Shown here one piece after another: positions 6,524 through 12,441 of a stretch of DNA of 12,441 nt (the stretch's first letter is position 1; the number at the start of each line of letters is the position of its first letter). The notes beneath the pieces are model-generated. The model was not told the DNA's origin and searched no databases. It saw only the letters and a list, made by a program, of their open reading frames with translations. This DNA is from Clostridia bacterium (GTDB lineage: Bacteria; Bacillota_E; RBS10-35; JAJYVN01), in the NCBI GenBank assembly GCA_027335515.1, contig DAHWHT010000059.1, forward strand, positions 1 through 12,441, written 5' to 3'. The translations under genes were made by a program, and so were the position numbers.

Positions 6524-8962
6524 ATGAAGTCCCGCCCAATCCGGGCGCTCTGGTGCCGCCGCTGGATGGCGGCGGCGACGTGCGCGGCGCTCGCGACCGT
6601 CGCTGCAGGGTGTGCGGCGACGCGTTTGCCGTACGACCGGGGGGCTGCCGCAGCGCGGGTCGCGTCGCCCGCGCCGTCTGCCACCCGATCCGCGCTGCGC
6701 GCACCGTCCGATGCCGCGAACGCATCCGCGTCCGCCACCACGGCGCCGGCCGCGTTACCCGTGACGGTCGGTCGGGCCGCCTCCATGACGGCGCCGCGCA
6801 ACTACCTTCCGGCGGTGCATTTCACCGACGCCGCGTTTGCCACCAGCACCGACGGCTGGGCCAGTGGCGTGGTCGGCCTGGGCTGCAGCGGCGCCGGGAG
6901 CACCGCCACCGCCCAGGGCGGCGTTATCGAGTCAACGGTGGACGGCGGAACGACGTGGACGGTTCAATATCGGGGTCCGGATGCCGTACTCATGCTGACA
7001 TTCGCCAATCGCTTGGACGGCTGGGCCCTGGCCGTGCCGGCGGACCGCATCCCGGCGTGCGGACCGCCGCCGTGGCCGGGCCAACTTGAACACCAGGTGC
7101 TTTTGGCCACCAAGGACGCGGGGCGCCGCTGGACCGTCGTCTCTGCGCATGCCGCCGGCATCGACGCCCTCTATTTCACCGGCGCGAACCAAGGCTTCGC
7201 CGGCCGTACCGGGTGCCGCGTCGGCGCATCCGGTGCCTCGGACGTCCCCGGGGTGTGCGGCGGCGCCCTGCTGCGCACCCTGGACGGGGGGCGTAGCTGG
7301 CTTCCGATCACCGCGGCGGATCCCATTGTCGCTCGTGCGACAGCCCCTGGCGTCCCTCCAGGTTCGTCGAACGTGTCCCTTCCGGTGGTCGCTCTGGCGC
7401 GGGGTGGCGGCGCCCTTTGGGCCCTGGAAGCCGGTTCTCCCCGTTCGGTGGGGCCCGGACGCCGGTCGGGCATCGCGCGCGTCGTCCGCAGCACCAACGG
7501 CGGGTTGTCCTGGTCCTTGGCCGGCACGCTTCCCCTACCGAACCGGGCGTCCACGGCCGGGGCCGTTGGCACACTCACCTTCGTCTCGCCGCGCAAGGGT
7601 TGGGCGAGTATCTATGTCCCAGGCACGTGCGGGATGGCCGACTGCAGTGTGAACGCCGTTTTCCGCACCGCCGACGGTGGCCGCAACTGGATCGCGGTAA
7701 CAGCCGGCCAGCCAGAATGTAACGTCGCGGCCCCCGCCTTTGCGGCGTCGGAGACGGAAACCATCGTGGCCCGGGGGGTCAACCTCGCGGCGTGCGCAGG
7801 CCCCGCAACGACTCTGATGCGCTCGACCAACGGCGGTGCGACGTGGAGTCAGGCCACAACGTGGTCGGTGGAGTACCCACTTCACCTCCTTGTTGTTCCA
7901 GGCCGCGGCGCAGGCCTCTGGGCCGTGACGGGTTCGGCGCTCCTGCGTTCCGTGGACGGCGGTGTCGTCTGGAGCCAGGAACTGCCCGCTCCGGTCCCGA
8001 CCGAGGCCGTCGACTTTCTCACCTCCGAGAACGGTTGGGGAGTCGGGACCGTCTCGCATCCCGGCGCGGTGTTGCGCACCACCAACGGCGGTCGCACCTG
8101 GTCGCTGGCGGCGTCTTTCCGGAACGTACACCTGTTTGGCATAAGCTTCGCCGGCGCACGCCACGGTTGGGTCTCTGGATCGACGCCCGCCTGGGACCCG
8201 CAGTCTGGCACGGGGGTGCTCTTGCACACCTCGGATCGAGGCCGCACGTGGGCGGGGGTCGTACCGAGCAGCGGCGTGGGAATCGCCAGGGCATCAAGCA
8301 AGATGCCGACGCGGCGCGGAACCCTGGGTCCAGGGGGAGGGGCGCCGACCCCGATGAGCGGCATCCCGAACACGGCGGCCATCCGCTTCTCGTCCGCGCG
8401 CTCCGGCACGCTCATCGGCCTGGGGGCCCTCTCCGCCTGCTATTCCGGCTGCCCGCCCGCGGACTTGTTCAGAACCGGCGATGGTGGTACCCGGTGGTCT
8501 TCGGCCGGCACCGTGCCGAATCCAGGCGGCCTGTTCGCGGTCGACATCGGCGCGGCGGGTCGAGTCTGGGGCATGTGGCGGGGGCCGGCGAACTGCGGCC
8601 CGCTGCTGCGCGAACACTCCGCAGCGCCATCCGGCTGGAGGGTCCTGGGTTGCCTGTCGGGCCTCTCGTTCGTGGGCAATCCGGCCCTCGCCTTTCCCAC
8701 GGCACAAAGCGGCTTCGCCATCCTCCCGCAGGTCCTGAGTCCCGCCGTCCCGGGCCAGCGGCCAGCAGTCATACGGCCCATGCTCCTGCGGACCGCCGAC
8801 GGCGGCCGATCGTGGACCGCAGACCCGCTGCCCTTGGCGCCCGGCGCATGGTTCGGTAGCCATCTCTTCTTCCTGAATCCCACCCACGGCTGGCTCCTGA
8901 GCGGCGGCGCGGTTTGGGTGACCACCGACGGCGGCCGCGACTGGACCGGGGCCGCCCCCTGA
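6524..8962 (+). CDS. Predicted lipoprotein with about 12 Asp-box (BNR/Ycf48-like) beta-propeller repeats
   Basis: An 812-aa exported protein. The N-terminus has a basic stretch (RPIRALWCRR), a hydrophobic segment (14-28) and a lipobox VAAGC with Cys30, so it should be lipid-anchored outside the membrane and processed by LspA. Residues 31-90 are an Ala/Ser/Thr-rich spacer. The rest is built of Asp-boxes of the type S/T-x-D/N-G-G-x-x-W. They occur at about 138-145, 196-203 (DAGRRW), 252-259, 323-330, 382-389, 434-441, 476-483, 519-526, 569-576 (DRGRTW), 651-658, 757-764 and 800-807. A degenerate one sits near 698-705. Each is usually followed by a GW strand such as DGWALAVP, KGWASIYV, NGWGVGTV or HGWVSGS. 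The number fits two seven-bladed propellers. Ycf48/HCF136 are photosystem assembly factors of this fold, but no photosynthesis gene is near, and sialidases and sortilins share the motif, so the ligand is unknown. Catalytic sialidase residues were not recognised. Confidence 0.85.
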   Translation: MKSRPIRALWCRRWMAAATCAALATVAAGCAATRLPYDRGAAAARVASPAPSATRSALRAPSDAANASASATTAPAALPVTVGRAASMTAPRNYLPAVHFTDAAFATSTDGWASGVVGLGCSGAGSTATAQGGVIESTVDGGTTWTVQYRGPDAVLMLTFANRLDGWALAVPADRIPACGPPPWPGQLEHQVLLATKDAGRRWTVVSAHAAGIDALYFTGANQGFAGRTGCRVGASGASDVPGVCGGALLRTLDGGRSWLPITAADPIVARATAPGVPPGSSNVSLPVVALARGGGALWALEAGSPRSVGPGRRSGIARVVRSTNGGLSWSLAGTLPLPNRASTAGAVGTLTFVSPRKGWASIYVPGTCGMADCSVNAVFRTADGGRNWIAVTAGQPECNVAAPAFAASETETIVARGVNLAACAGPATTLMRSTNGGATWSQATTWSVEYPLHLLVVPGRGAGLWAVTGSALLRSVDGGVVWSQELPAPVPTEAVDFLTSENGWGVGTVSHPGAVLRTTNGGRTWSLAASFRNVHLFGISFAGARHGWVSGSTPAWDPQSGTGVLLHTSDRGRTWAGVVPSSGVGIARASSKMPTRRGTLGPGGGAPTPMSGIPNTAAIRFSSARSGTLIGLGALSACYSGCPPADLFRTGDGGTRWSSAGTVPNPGGLFAVDIGAAGRVWGMWRGPANCGPLLREHSAAPSGWRVLGCLSGLSFVGNPALAFPTAQSGFAILPQVLSPAVPGQRPAVIRPMLLRTADGGRSWTADPLPLAPGAWFGSHLFFLNPTHGWLLSGGAVWVTTDGGRDWTGAAP

Positions 8963-9130
8963 GCAGGTCTTGGTGCACACGAGCGCATCGTCGTTTCACG
9001 ACCACTTTCGAGCGTGTATGGCCCTGAGGGCCTGGCCACCCCGGAAGGGACCGGGGCAATGAAGCGCTTGCTGGTCCAGCAGCGGTGTCGCGAGCTTTGC
9101 ACCGTCGCTTGGAGGCGGTTCTCGCTCCCC
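8963..9130. other. Gene-free gap with serial hairpins between convergent genes
   Basis: No gene is supported. Inverted repeats follow each other closely: GTCGT/ACGAC with a 3-base loop (8990-9002), enclosed by ACACG (8977-8981) and CGTGT (9013-9017). Next come GGCCC/GGGCC with loop TGA (9020-9032), CCCCGG/CCGGGG with a 6-base loop (9039-9056), and the odd palindrome TGCTGG-t-CCAGCA (9069-9081). The terminator-like stem at 9131-9170 follows. It could be an untranslated 3' region of the lipoprotein mRNA, a small RNA, or chance in GC-rich DNA. Confidence 0.4.
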
Positions 9131-9170
9131 CGCGGCCCCCCCTTGCGTTGAGCCACGGGGGGGGGCCGCG
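9131..9170. terminator. Strong GC hairpin between convergent genes, possible bidirectional terminator
   Basis: CGCGGCCCCCCC (9131-9142) and GGGGGGGCCGCG (9159-9170) form a perfect 12-bp stem around a 16-base loop. It lies between the stop of the Asp-box lipoprotein (+ strand) and the stop of the Clp_N protein (- strand), where a shared terminator would be expected. There is no T-run on either side, so termination would not be by the classic hairpin-plus-U mechanism. Confidence 0.5.
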
Positions 9171-9185
9171 GTCCGTTGGAACACG

Positions 9186-10256
9186 TTAGCTGGACCGCTT
9201 CTTCTGCAGGCGCATGACCTCCGTTCGAACGCGGGCCACACCATCGGCTCCCACGATCTCCGCGAGGAACGGGATACCGTATCCCTCTCCCTCACATGCG
9301 GCCCGGAGCAGCCCCAGCAGCAGATGCTCGGGCTCCACCTCATGGGGCACCGCAGCCGCGTCAGGCCCCTTCACAACCTGACCGAGGCTTTGCGCCGCCT
9401 CCATGGCGAATTTGCCGATCACATCGCGGAACTCAACCGACGGCTCCGTGTGCTGCGGCTGCGGAGGATCCGCGCGGGCCGCAGCCGCATCTGCCTTCGC
9501 CGCCAGAGCGTCCACGTCCACCCCGACGCCCTGCAGCGCGGCCATGGCCAGGGGCGGCCGCTCGCGGAGCAGGGCCAGAAGCAAATGAACCGGCCGCTGT
9601 ATCGCCCGGTTCCGCTCCTTGGCCTCAGCCTGGGCTCTGCGGTAGACGCTGCCGGTCGCATCCGAGACCCTTGTGTATGAGCCACTGGTAGTCACGGTCA
9701 CGTCGCTGAGCGCCTGGCGCGCCTCGCGGATCGCGGCCACGGGCGCGCGCAGGGCCTCGATGCGCGCGGCCTCGCGCTGCAAGGCGCGGTCCACACACCA
9801 GGCCACCGCCAGGCTCCGACTCCGCACCACACCGGACTCCACGAGCAGGTCGATCGCCGTCACCGCGTCGCCGCGCAGCCGAGTCATCACGGGGGTGCTC
9901 GCCACCTCGGGTCGCTGCTCGCAGGTAGCGTCCCCTCGGCCCGGACCTACTCGGATAACCGTGCTGCTGCCGGTGCGCATGTTCTGTTCACTCAGCCACT
10001 TCTTCGTCCCGCAGTGCACGGAAACGCGCAACGCCGTCTCCGGGCCGCCCTGCCGCCGCGCAACCTCTTGTAACGCGGCCTGGTGCGCGTCCAGGAAAGC
10101 GTCGAGCGTACCGTCCTCGTCTCCATCCTGTACCGGCAGATCCATGATGATGAGGCCCCCAGCCCCGTCCTCGTCCAACTCGACCGCGATTTCGCCCAGT
10201 CTCACACCCGCCACGGCCTTCCGGAACGCCGCGTCAACGGATCGCCGCTTCTCCAC
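9186..10256 (-). CDS. Stand-alone protein with two Clp_N-type repeats and no AAA+ domain
   Basis: A 356-aa protein starting GTG at 10256, with AAGGGGGG 8 bases upstream, and ending TAA at 9186-9188. The C-terminal half resembles the double Clp N-terminal repeat that recruits substrates and adaptors in ClpA/ClpC. Repeat one is about 203-255 (RPVHLLLALLRERPPLAMAA, then GVGVDVDAL). Repeat two is about 275-340 (VEPEHLLLGLLRA, then LAEIVGADGVARV), with a Pro/Ala-rich link between. No Walker A or B is present, so it is not itself an unfoldase. Residues about 128-168 (AVTAIDLLVESGVVRSRSLA onward) look like a ribbon-helix-helix or similar short helical DNA-binding or dimerising segment; this is inference. 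Residues 1-127 carry no family I recognise; they include an acidic strand-like stretch LIIMDLPVQDGDEDG (35-49) and two cysteines (82, 112). It may act as an adaptor, decoy or regulator for a Clp protease encoded elsewhere. Confidence 0.75.
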   Translation of the reverse strand: MEKRRSVDAAFRKAVAGVRLGEIAVELDEDGAGGLIIMDLPVQDGDEDGTLDAFLDAHQAALQEVARRQGGPETALRVSVHCGTKKWLSEQNMRTGSSTVIRVGPGRGDATCEQRPEVASTPVMTRLRGDAVTAIDLLVESGVVRSRSLAVAWCVDRALQREAARIEALRAPVAAIREARQALSDVTVTTSGSYTRVSDATGSVYRRAQAEAKERNRAIQRPVHLLLALLRERPPLAMAALQGVGVDVDALAAKADAAAARADPPQPQHTEPSVEFRDVIGKFAMEAAQSLGQVVKGPDAAAVPHEVEPEHLLLGLLRAACEGEGYGIPFLAEIVGADGVARVRTEVMRLQKKRSS

Positions 10257-10264
10257 TTACACCG

Positions 10265-10272
10265 CCCCCCTT
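10265..10272 (-). promoter_or_regulatory. Ribosome binding site AAGGGGGG for the Clp_N protein
   Basis: On the minus strand AAGGGGGG precedes the GTG at 10256 by 8 bases, the best start signal in this stretch and the reason for choosing this GTG. Confidence 0.5.
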
Positions 10273-10482
10273 ACCGTTTGAACCGTACTGCCATACACCA
10301 TTACATCGCAAGTGCGGCGGTGTTCGTATCCCGATGGCCCAAGCCGCACCGCGACGAGCGTCCATCCCGCCCCGGGTCCGAACAGCCCTGCAAATAGGGC
10401 CACAGGACCACAGGACCACTGAGATGTCCGGCGCAAGTTTTGGCCGCCAGGTGTACGGCTGCTCACTCAGCCGGAGGGGAAC
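10273..10482. other. Gene-free stretch upstream of the Clp_N gene
   Basis: No gene is supported on either strand. It is less GC-rich near 10275-10310 than its surroundings, which suits a minus-strand promoter for the Clp_N gene, but only weak hexamers are present (TTGCGA with an 18-base spacer to TACGGT on the minus strand). A short GCCCT/AGGGC hairpin (10385-10400) abuts an 8-base tandem repeat. Confidence 0.35.
10400..10419. repeat. 8-bp tandem repeat, 2.5 copies
   Basis: CCACAGGA occurs twice head-to-tail followed by CCAC. Too short for a minisatellite call; could be a slippage product or part of a regulatory site. Confidence 0.5.
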
Positions 10483-11175
10483 CTATGGACGGGGAGGTTG
10501 GAGGGGCGGCTTGTCGGGGACGGTCGGTGAGCGGTGGCTCGTTGGGCGCCGCGGGGAATGTGCGGGCCGGGGGGGCGGGGGCCCGAGAGGTGGGGGGCTG
10601 TTCTCGGGCGGATGGGTGTACAGATCCACGACGGCGCTGCGTTTCTCCGCGAACGCTGAGTCATTGCTGCACTGCTTGCTGACCTCGATCCCCTCGATCG
10701 GCGCTACCGTGAGACCCTGGCCACCCCGAATCACCTCGGTCCCCGCCTTGTAGGAGCAGGTCCGCCACCGCCCGAATCACGCCCAACTCCATGACTTCCT
10801 CGGCGTTGCCGCCCCTGTGCAGGCTGACAAGGTGGTTCGCTTGCCAGGCCGCCGCCGCCGCCGCAACGTGCTTTGGATCGCATCGCTCTTGCCGGCGTTG
10901 TCGATGCCGGCCGAGAAGCCCCACTCGGAGAGCCCGGTTTGACCGTCGCGCCCCAGATCGGGGAGCCCTTGTGCAGGTCGAACTTGCCCACGCCGGCGAC
11001 GTGGGGCGTAACGGGGGCGGGTGCGCGCGACTCCGCGCCCGCGCGGCACGCGGCGACTGCAGGGTCGGTGCCGGCACCTTGGCCCCGGCCCGTTCGATGG
11101 CGTCGATCTGCTGGTCGGCCAACGCGCATCCGGTCGCCACCGAGGTCCGGCGCTGCTTCGCACCTGGGCCGGCAT
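10483..11175 (-). pseudogene. Frameshifted gene of unknown family with a proline-rich C-terminus
   Basis: No single frame spans this stretch, but protein-like sequence with normal G/C third positions passes from frame to frame on the minus strand. Pieces in order: ALADQQIDAIERAGAKVPAP (about 11135-11060), PVTPHVAGVGKFDLHKGSPI and onward (about 11025-10935), GLSEWGFSAGIDNAGKSDA (10935 to about 10879), ANHLVSLHRGGNAEEVMELG and IRAVADLLL (about 10870-10750). The last is TEVIRGGQGLTVAPIEGIEV, then AVVDLYTHPPE and a proline-rich tail to the TAG at 10483. The junctions fit single-base changes: one G missing in the GGG near 10933-10935, one A missing in the AAA (minus strand) near 10872-10874, an extra G near 10750, and one lost base near 11030. 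The start is uncertain; an ATG at 11175 lies inside a hairpin. I do not recognise the family. It could be a decayed gene or an intact gene broken by sequencing error. Confidence 0.6.
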
Positions 11176-11193
11176 ACCTGCCGGACCCAGGTG
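11161..11193. other. Long hairpin downstream of the isomerase gene
   Basis: CACCTGGGCCGGCA (11161-11174) pairs with TGCCGG-a-CCCAGGTG (11179-11193): 14 base pairs with one bulged A and a 4-base loop (TACC). It lies 58 bp past the isomerase stop on the minus strand and at the apparent beginning of the broken gene. It has no T-run. It may be a factor-independent terminator variant, an mRNA-stabilising stem, or a structure controlling initiation of the downstream gene. Confidence 0.55.
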
Positions 11194-11250
11194 CTGAAGA
11201 ACCCAGCAGCAGCGTTTGCCTCTGCACCCGCGGGCGCTCCCGCTTGGGGA

Positions 11251-12051
11251 TCAGGCACGGGCCACGGCTTCTCGCACGTAATCGACCGAGCGGCGCACAT
11301 CCTCCAGCATGCTGCGCGACGGAACCATTCCCCCGGGGTGCCAGAGTTCCAGAGTCATCCAGCCACGGTAGCCGCCCTTCACCAGTCCGCGGACCACCGA
11401 ACCGACATCCAGATCTCCCTCCAGGAGGTCCTCGGTCGGAACGCCTCCCCGCTGGTTGCGCAGGTGCAGTGCCACAATGCGCTTGCCGTGCACGGCCGCC
11501 AGTTCCGGCACGTCGAGGCCCGCCACGTGCGCCCAGCCGATATCCAGGCACAATCCGACCCTGCCGTCAGGGCAATCGAGCACCGCCCGCAGTTCACCCA
11601 ACGCCAGGTCGCGCTCGCTGCAGTGGTTGTGCAAGGCCAGGCGCAGTCCGGTCCCGGCCAGGCGGTCGCTGATCGCGCCGAGGTCGGCGCTCAACTGGCG
11701 GACACGATCGGGATCGCGCAGCCACGATTTGCCCAGCCCCTCACGGGCATTGGTGTTGACGACCATCTCCGTCGCCCCGGCCGCGGCCAGGCGCGCGGCA
11801 AACGGCAGCACCCGCTCCTGCATCGTGTCCGCGTCGATTCCCCAGCCCAGCGGCAGGCCCAGGTATCCCCCCGAGACCCTGAGCCCACGGGCGTCCAGGA
11901 CAGCGCGCACCTCAGGGACGGGATCGATCTCGACCGCGTCGAGACCGGCCGTTGCGCAATCGTCCAGCACTTCCGCCGTGTTGCGCCGCACTCCGTCCCG
12001 GCGGTAGCGCTGCTCCCATCCGAACAGGGTCGTCGACAGGCCCCGGATCAT
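11251..12051 (-). CDS. Sugar-phosphate isomerase/epimerase family protein (AP endonuclease 2-like TIM barrel)
   Basis: A 266-aa protein of the xylose-isomerase-like TIM-barrel superfamily that includes IolE, hydroxypyruvate isomerase and tagatose epimerases. The ATG at 12051 is preceded by GGGGAGG (minus strand, 12061-12067) 9 bases upstream; the TGA is at 11251-11253. Barrel strand signatures and likely metal or acid-base residues: LDAVEID (Glu41), LRLALHNHCSERD (His141, His143), VGLCLDIGWAHVAGLD (Asp170, His175), RIVALHLRN (His196) and GWMTLELWHPGG (Glu235). This set fits a divalent-metal isomerase or epimerase. The substrate cannot be named. The next gene upstream on the same strand is the remnant of a Gfo/Idh/MocA oxidoreductase, a common partner in inositol-like or uncommon sugar catabolism. 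Unlike both neighbours the frame is intact throughout. Confidence 0.85.
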   Translation of the reverse strand: MIRGLSTTLFGWEQRYRRDGVRRNTAEVLDDCATAGLDAVEIDPVPEVRAVLDARGLRVSGGYLGLPLGWGIDADTMQERVLPFAARLAAAGATEMVVNTNAREGLGKSWLRDPDRVRQLSADLGAISDRLAGTGLRLALHNHCSERDLALGELRAVLDCPDGRVGLCLDIGWAHVAGLDVPELAAVHGKRIVALHLRNQRGGVPTEDLLEGDLDVGSVVRGLVKGGYRGWMTLELWHPGGMVPSRSMLEDVRRSVDYVREAVARA

Positions 12052-12092
12052 GCCGTCTTCCCTCCCCTTCCCACGTTCGGTCGCGGGCGGTA

Positions 12093-12111
12093 CCCCCCCT
12101 GGCACGGGGGG
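12093..12111. other. C-run/G-run hairpin in the gap before the isomerase gene
   Basis: CCCCCC and GGGGGG are separated by a short loop (about TGGCAC) in the 99-bp gap between the oxidoreductase remnant and the isomerase start. It could be a weak terminator or an intercistronic stem on the minus-strand transcript; there is no T-run. Confidence 0.4.
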
Positions 12112-12150
12112 CCTGTGGGGCTCCGTCCCAAGACCGCACGCACCCGACGC

Positions 12151-12441
12151 TCACCGGTTTGCCGCTTCCACCGGGGCCCAGCCGCCCCCGGTGGCCAACG
12201 ACCGCTCCGCCGCCAGTGTGACGGACAACGTCTGCGCCGCGTCCCCGGTACGTGGAACGGATCAGACCGCCGTCGCCGGTCTCCACGGCCCGGAGGAACG
12301 ACAGCACCACGTCGTCGAAGGGGTCGTTGTACCCGCCGCGCGTAGGGCAGTTCCAGCGCCACGGGTTTGGCGACGAAGAGATGCCTGGTTAGAAAAATGT
12401 GTACAAACCGATCTCTCGGCCTTCCACACCGTCCGCCCGAC
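12151..12441 (-). pseudogene. 3' end of a Gfo/Idh/MocA-type oxidoreductase, frameshifted, cut by window edge
   Basis: Read on the minus strand, the C-terminal part of a probable NAD(P)-dependent sugar dehydrogenase is spread over several frames. The pieces are VEGREIGLYTFF (ending in a stop in its own frame), LFVAKPVALELPYA, GGYNDPFDDVVLSFLRAVET followed by GDGGLIRS, and DAAQTLSVTLAAERSLATGG followed by GWAPVEAANR and TGA at 12151-12153. The last two blocks match the family's typical end: an aromatic/acidic block with a DAV-like helix, then an Ala-rich helix ending in tG. Three frame changes are needed: in the T-run near 12390, in the GCGCGGCGGG stretch near 12340, and near the GGGG at about 12250. 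Either a decayed gene or sequencing error in homopolymers; the N-terminal Rossmann half lies outside the window. Confidence 0.6.

Noticed and set aside
6524..8962. Photosystem II assembly factor call for the Asp-box lipoprotein
   Set aside because: The fold matches Ycf48-like proteins, but nothing photosynthetic is nearby and such repeats occur in many unrelated proteins; only a fold-level call is justified.
9001..9175. T-box or similar tRNA-sensing leader, suggested by the chain of stems ending in a GC hairpin
   Set aside because: No T-box antiterminator consensus on either strand, and there is no downstream start codon; the gap lies between two gene ends.
10840..10875. N-acetylmuramoyl-L-alanine amidase (Amidase_3) identity for the broken gene, from the LVSLHRGGN block
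   Set aside because: Similarity rests on a few residues resembling VSIHxN; the DPGHGG-type N-terminal motif was not found in any frame.
10873..12345. 490-codon open frame on the plus strand
   Set aside because: It is antisense to the isomerase and broken genes; composition is shadow-like (Arg/Pro/Gln/His) and the minus strand carries clear family motifs.

Overview
The window is about 12.4 kb of very GC-rich bacterial DNA. Codon third positions are strongly G/C, and GTG and TTG starts are common. Gene content and order (flhA-flhF-flhG-fliA, then a YteA-type TraR/DksA zinc-finger gene, lspA and rluD) resemble high-GC, motile, possibly thermophilic Bacillota such as the Thermaerobacter/Symbiobacterium kind. 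That placement is inference from gene order and composition; no marker here fixes the genus.

Region 1 (1-6191, all + strand) is compact and housekeeping-like. It opens inside flhA (flagellar export gate, cytoplasmic half), followed by flhF (SRP-type GTPase), flhG (MinD-type ATPase) and fliA (sigma-28 type). Together these form the end of a late flagellar operon covering export, flagellar placement and number, and the sigma factor for late genes. An 86-bp gap leads to a small TraR/DksA zinc-finger protein. A candidate extended -10 then precedes lspA (lipoprotein signal peptidase) and rluD (23S rRNA pseudouridine synthase). Several genes overlap by a few bases, twice through the same TTGA start/stop overlap.

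Region 2 (6192-9185): a 332-bp gene-free leader with hairpins precedes a large predicted lipoprotein (812 aa) with about 12 Asp-box (BNR/Ycf48-like) repeats, probably two beta-propellers on the outer face of the membrane. It is followed by a 223-bp gene-free stretch holding a series of hairpins. The last of these, a 12-bp GC stem, lies between two convergent genes and may terminate transcription in both directions.

Region 3 (9186-12441, - strand) is accessory in character. It holds a 356-aa protein with two Clp_N-type repeats but no AAA+ ATPase domain, then a broken gene of unknown family readable only across four or more frameshifts, an intact TIM-barrel sugar-phosphate isomerase/epimerase, and the frameshifted 3' end of a probable Gfo/Idh/MocA oxidoreductase. 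The last two look like a carbohydrate catabolism pair. Single-base indels cluster in the two genes flanking the intact isomerase and often fall in homopolymers. This is either gene decay or a local drop in sequence quality.

The best candidates for something not well described are the ATPase-less Clp_N protein, the unidentified frameshifted gene upstream of it, and the hairpin-rich gap at 8970-9170. No CRISPR array, tRNA, rRNA, insertion sequence or prophage integration signature was seen.
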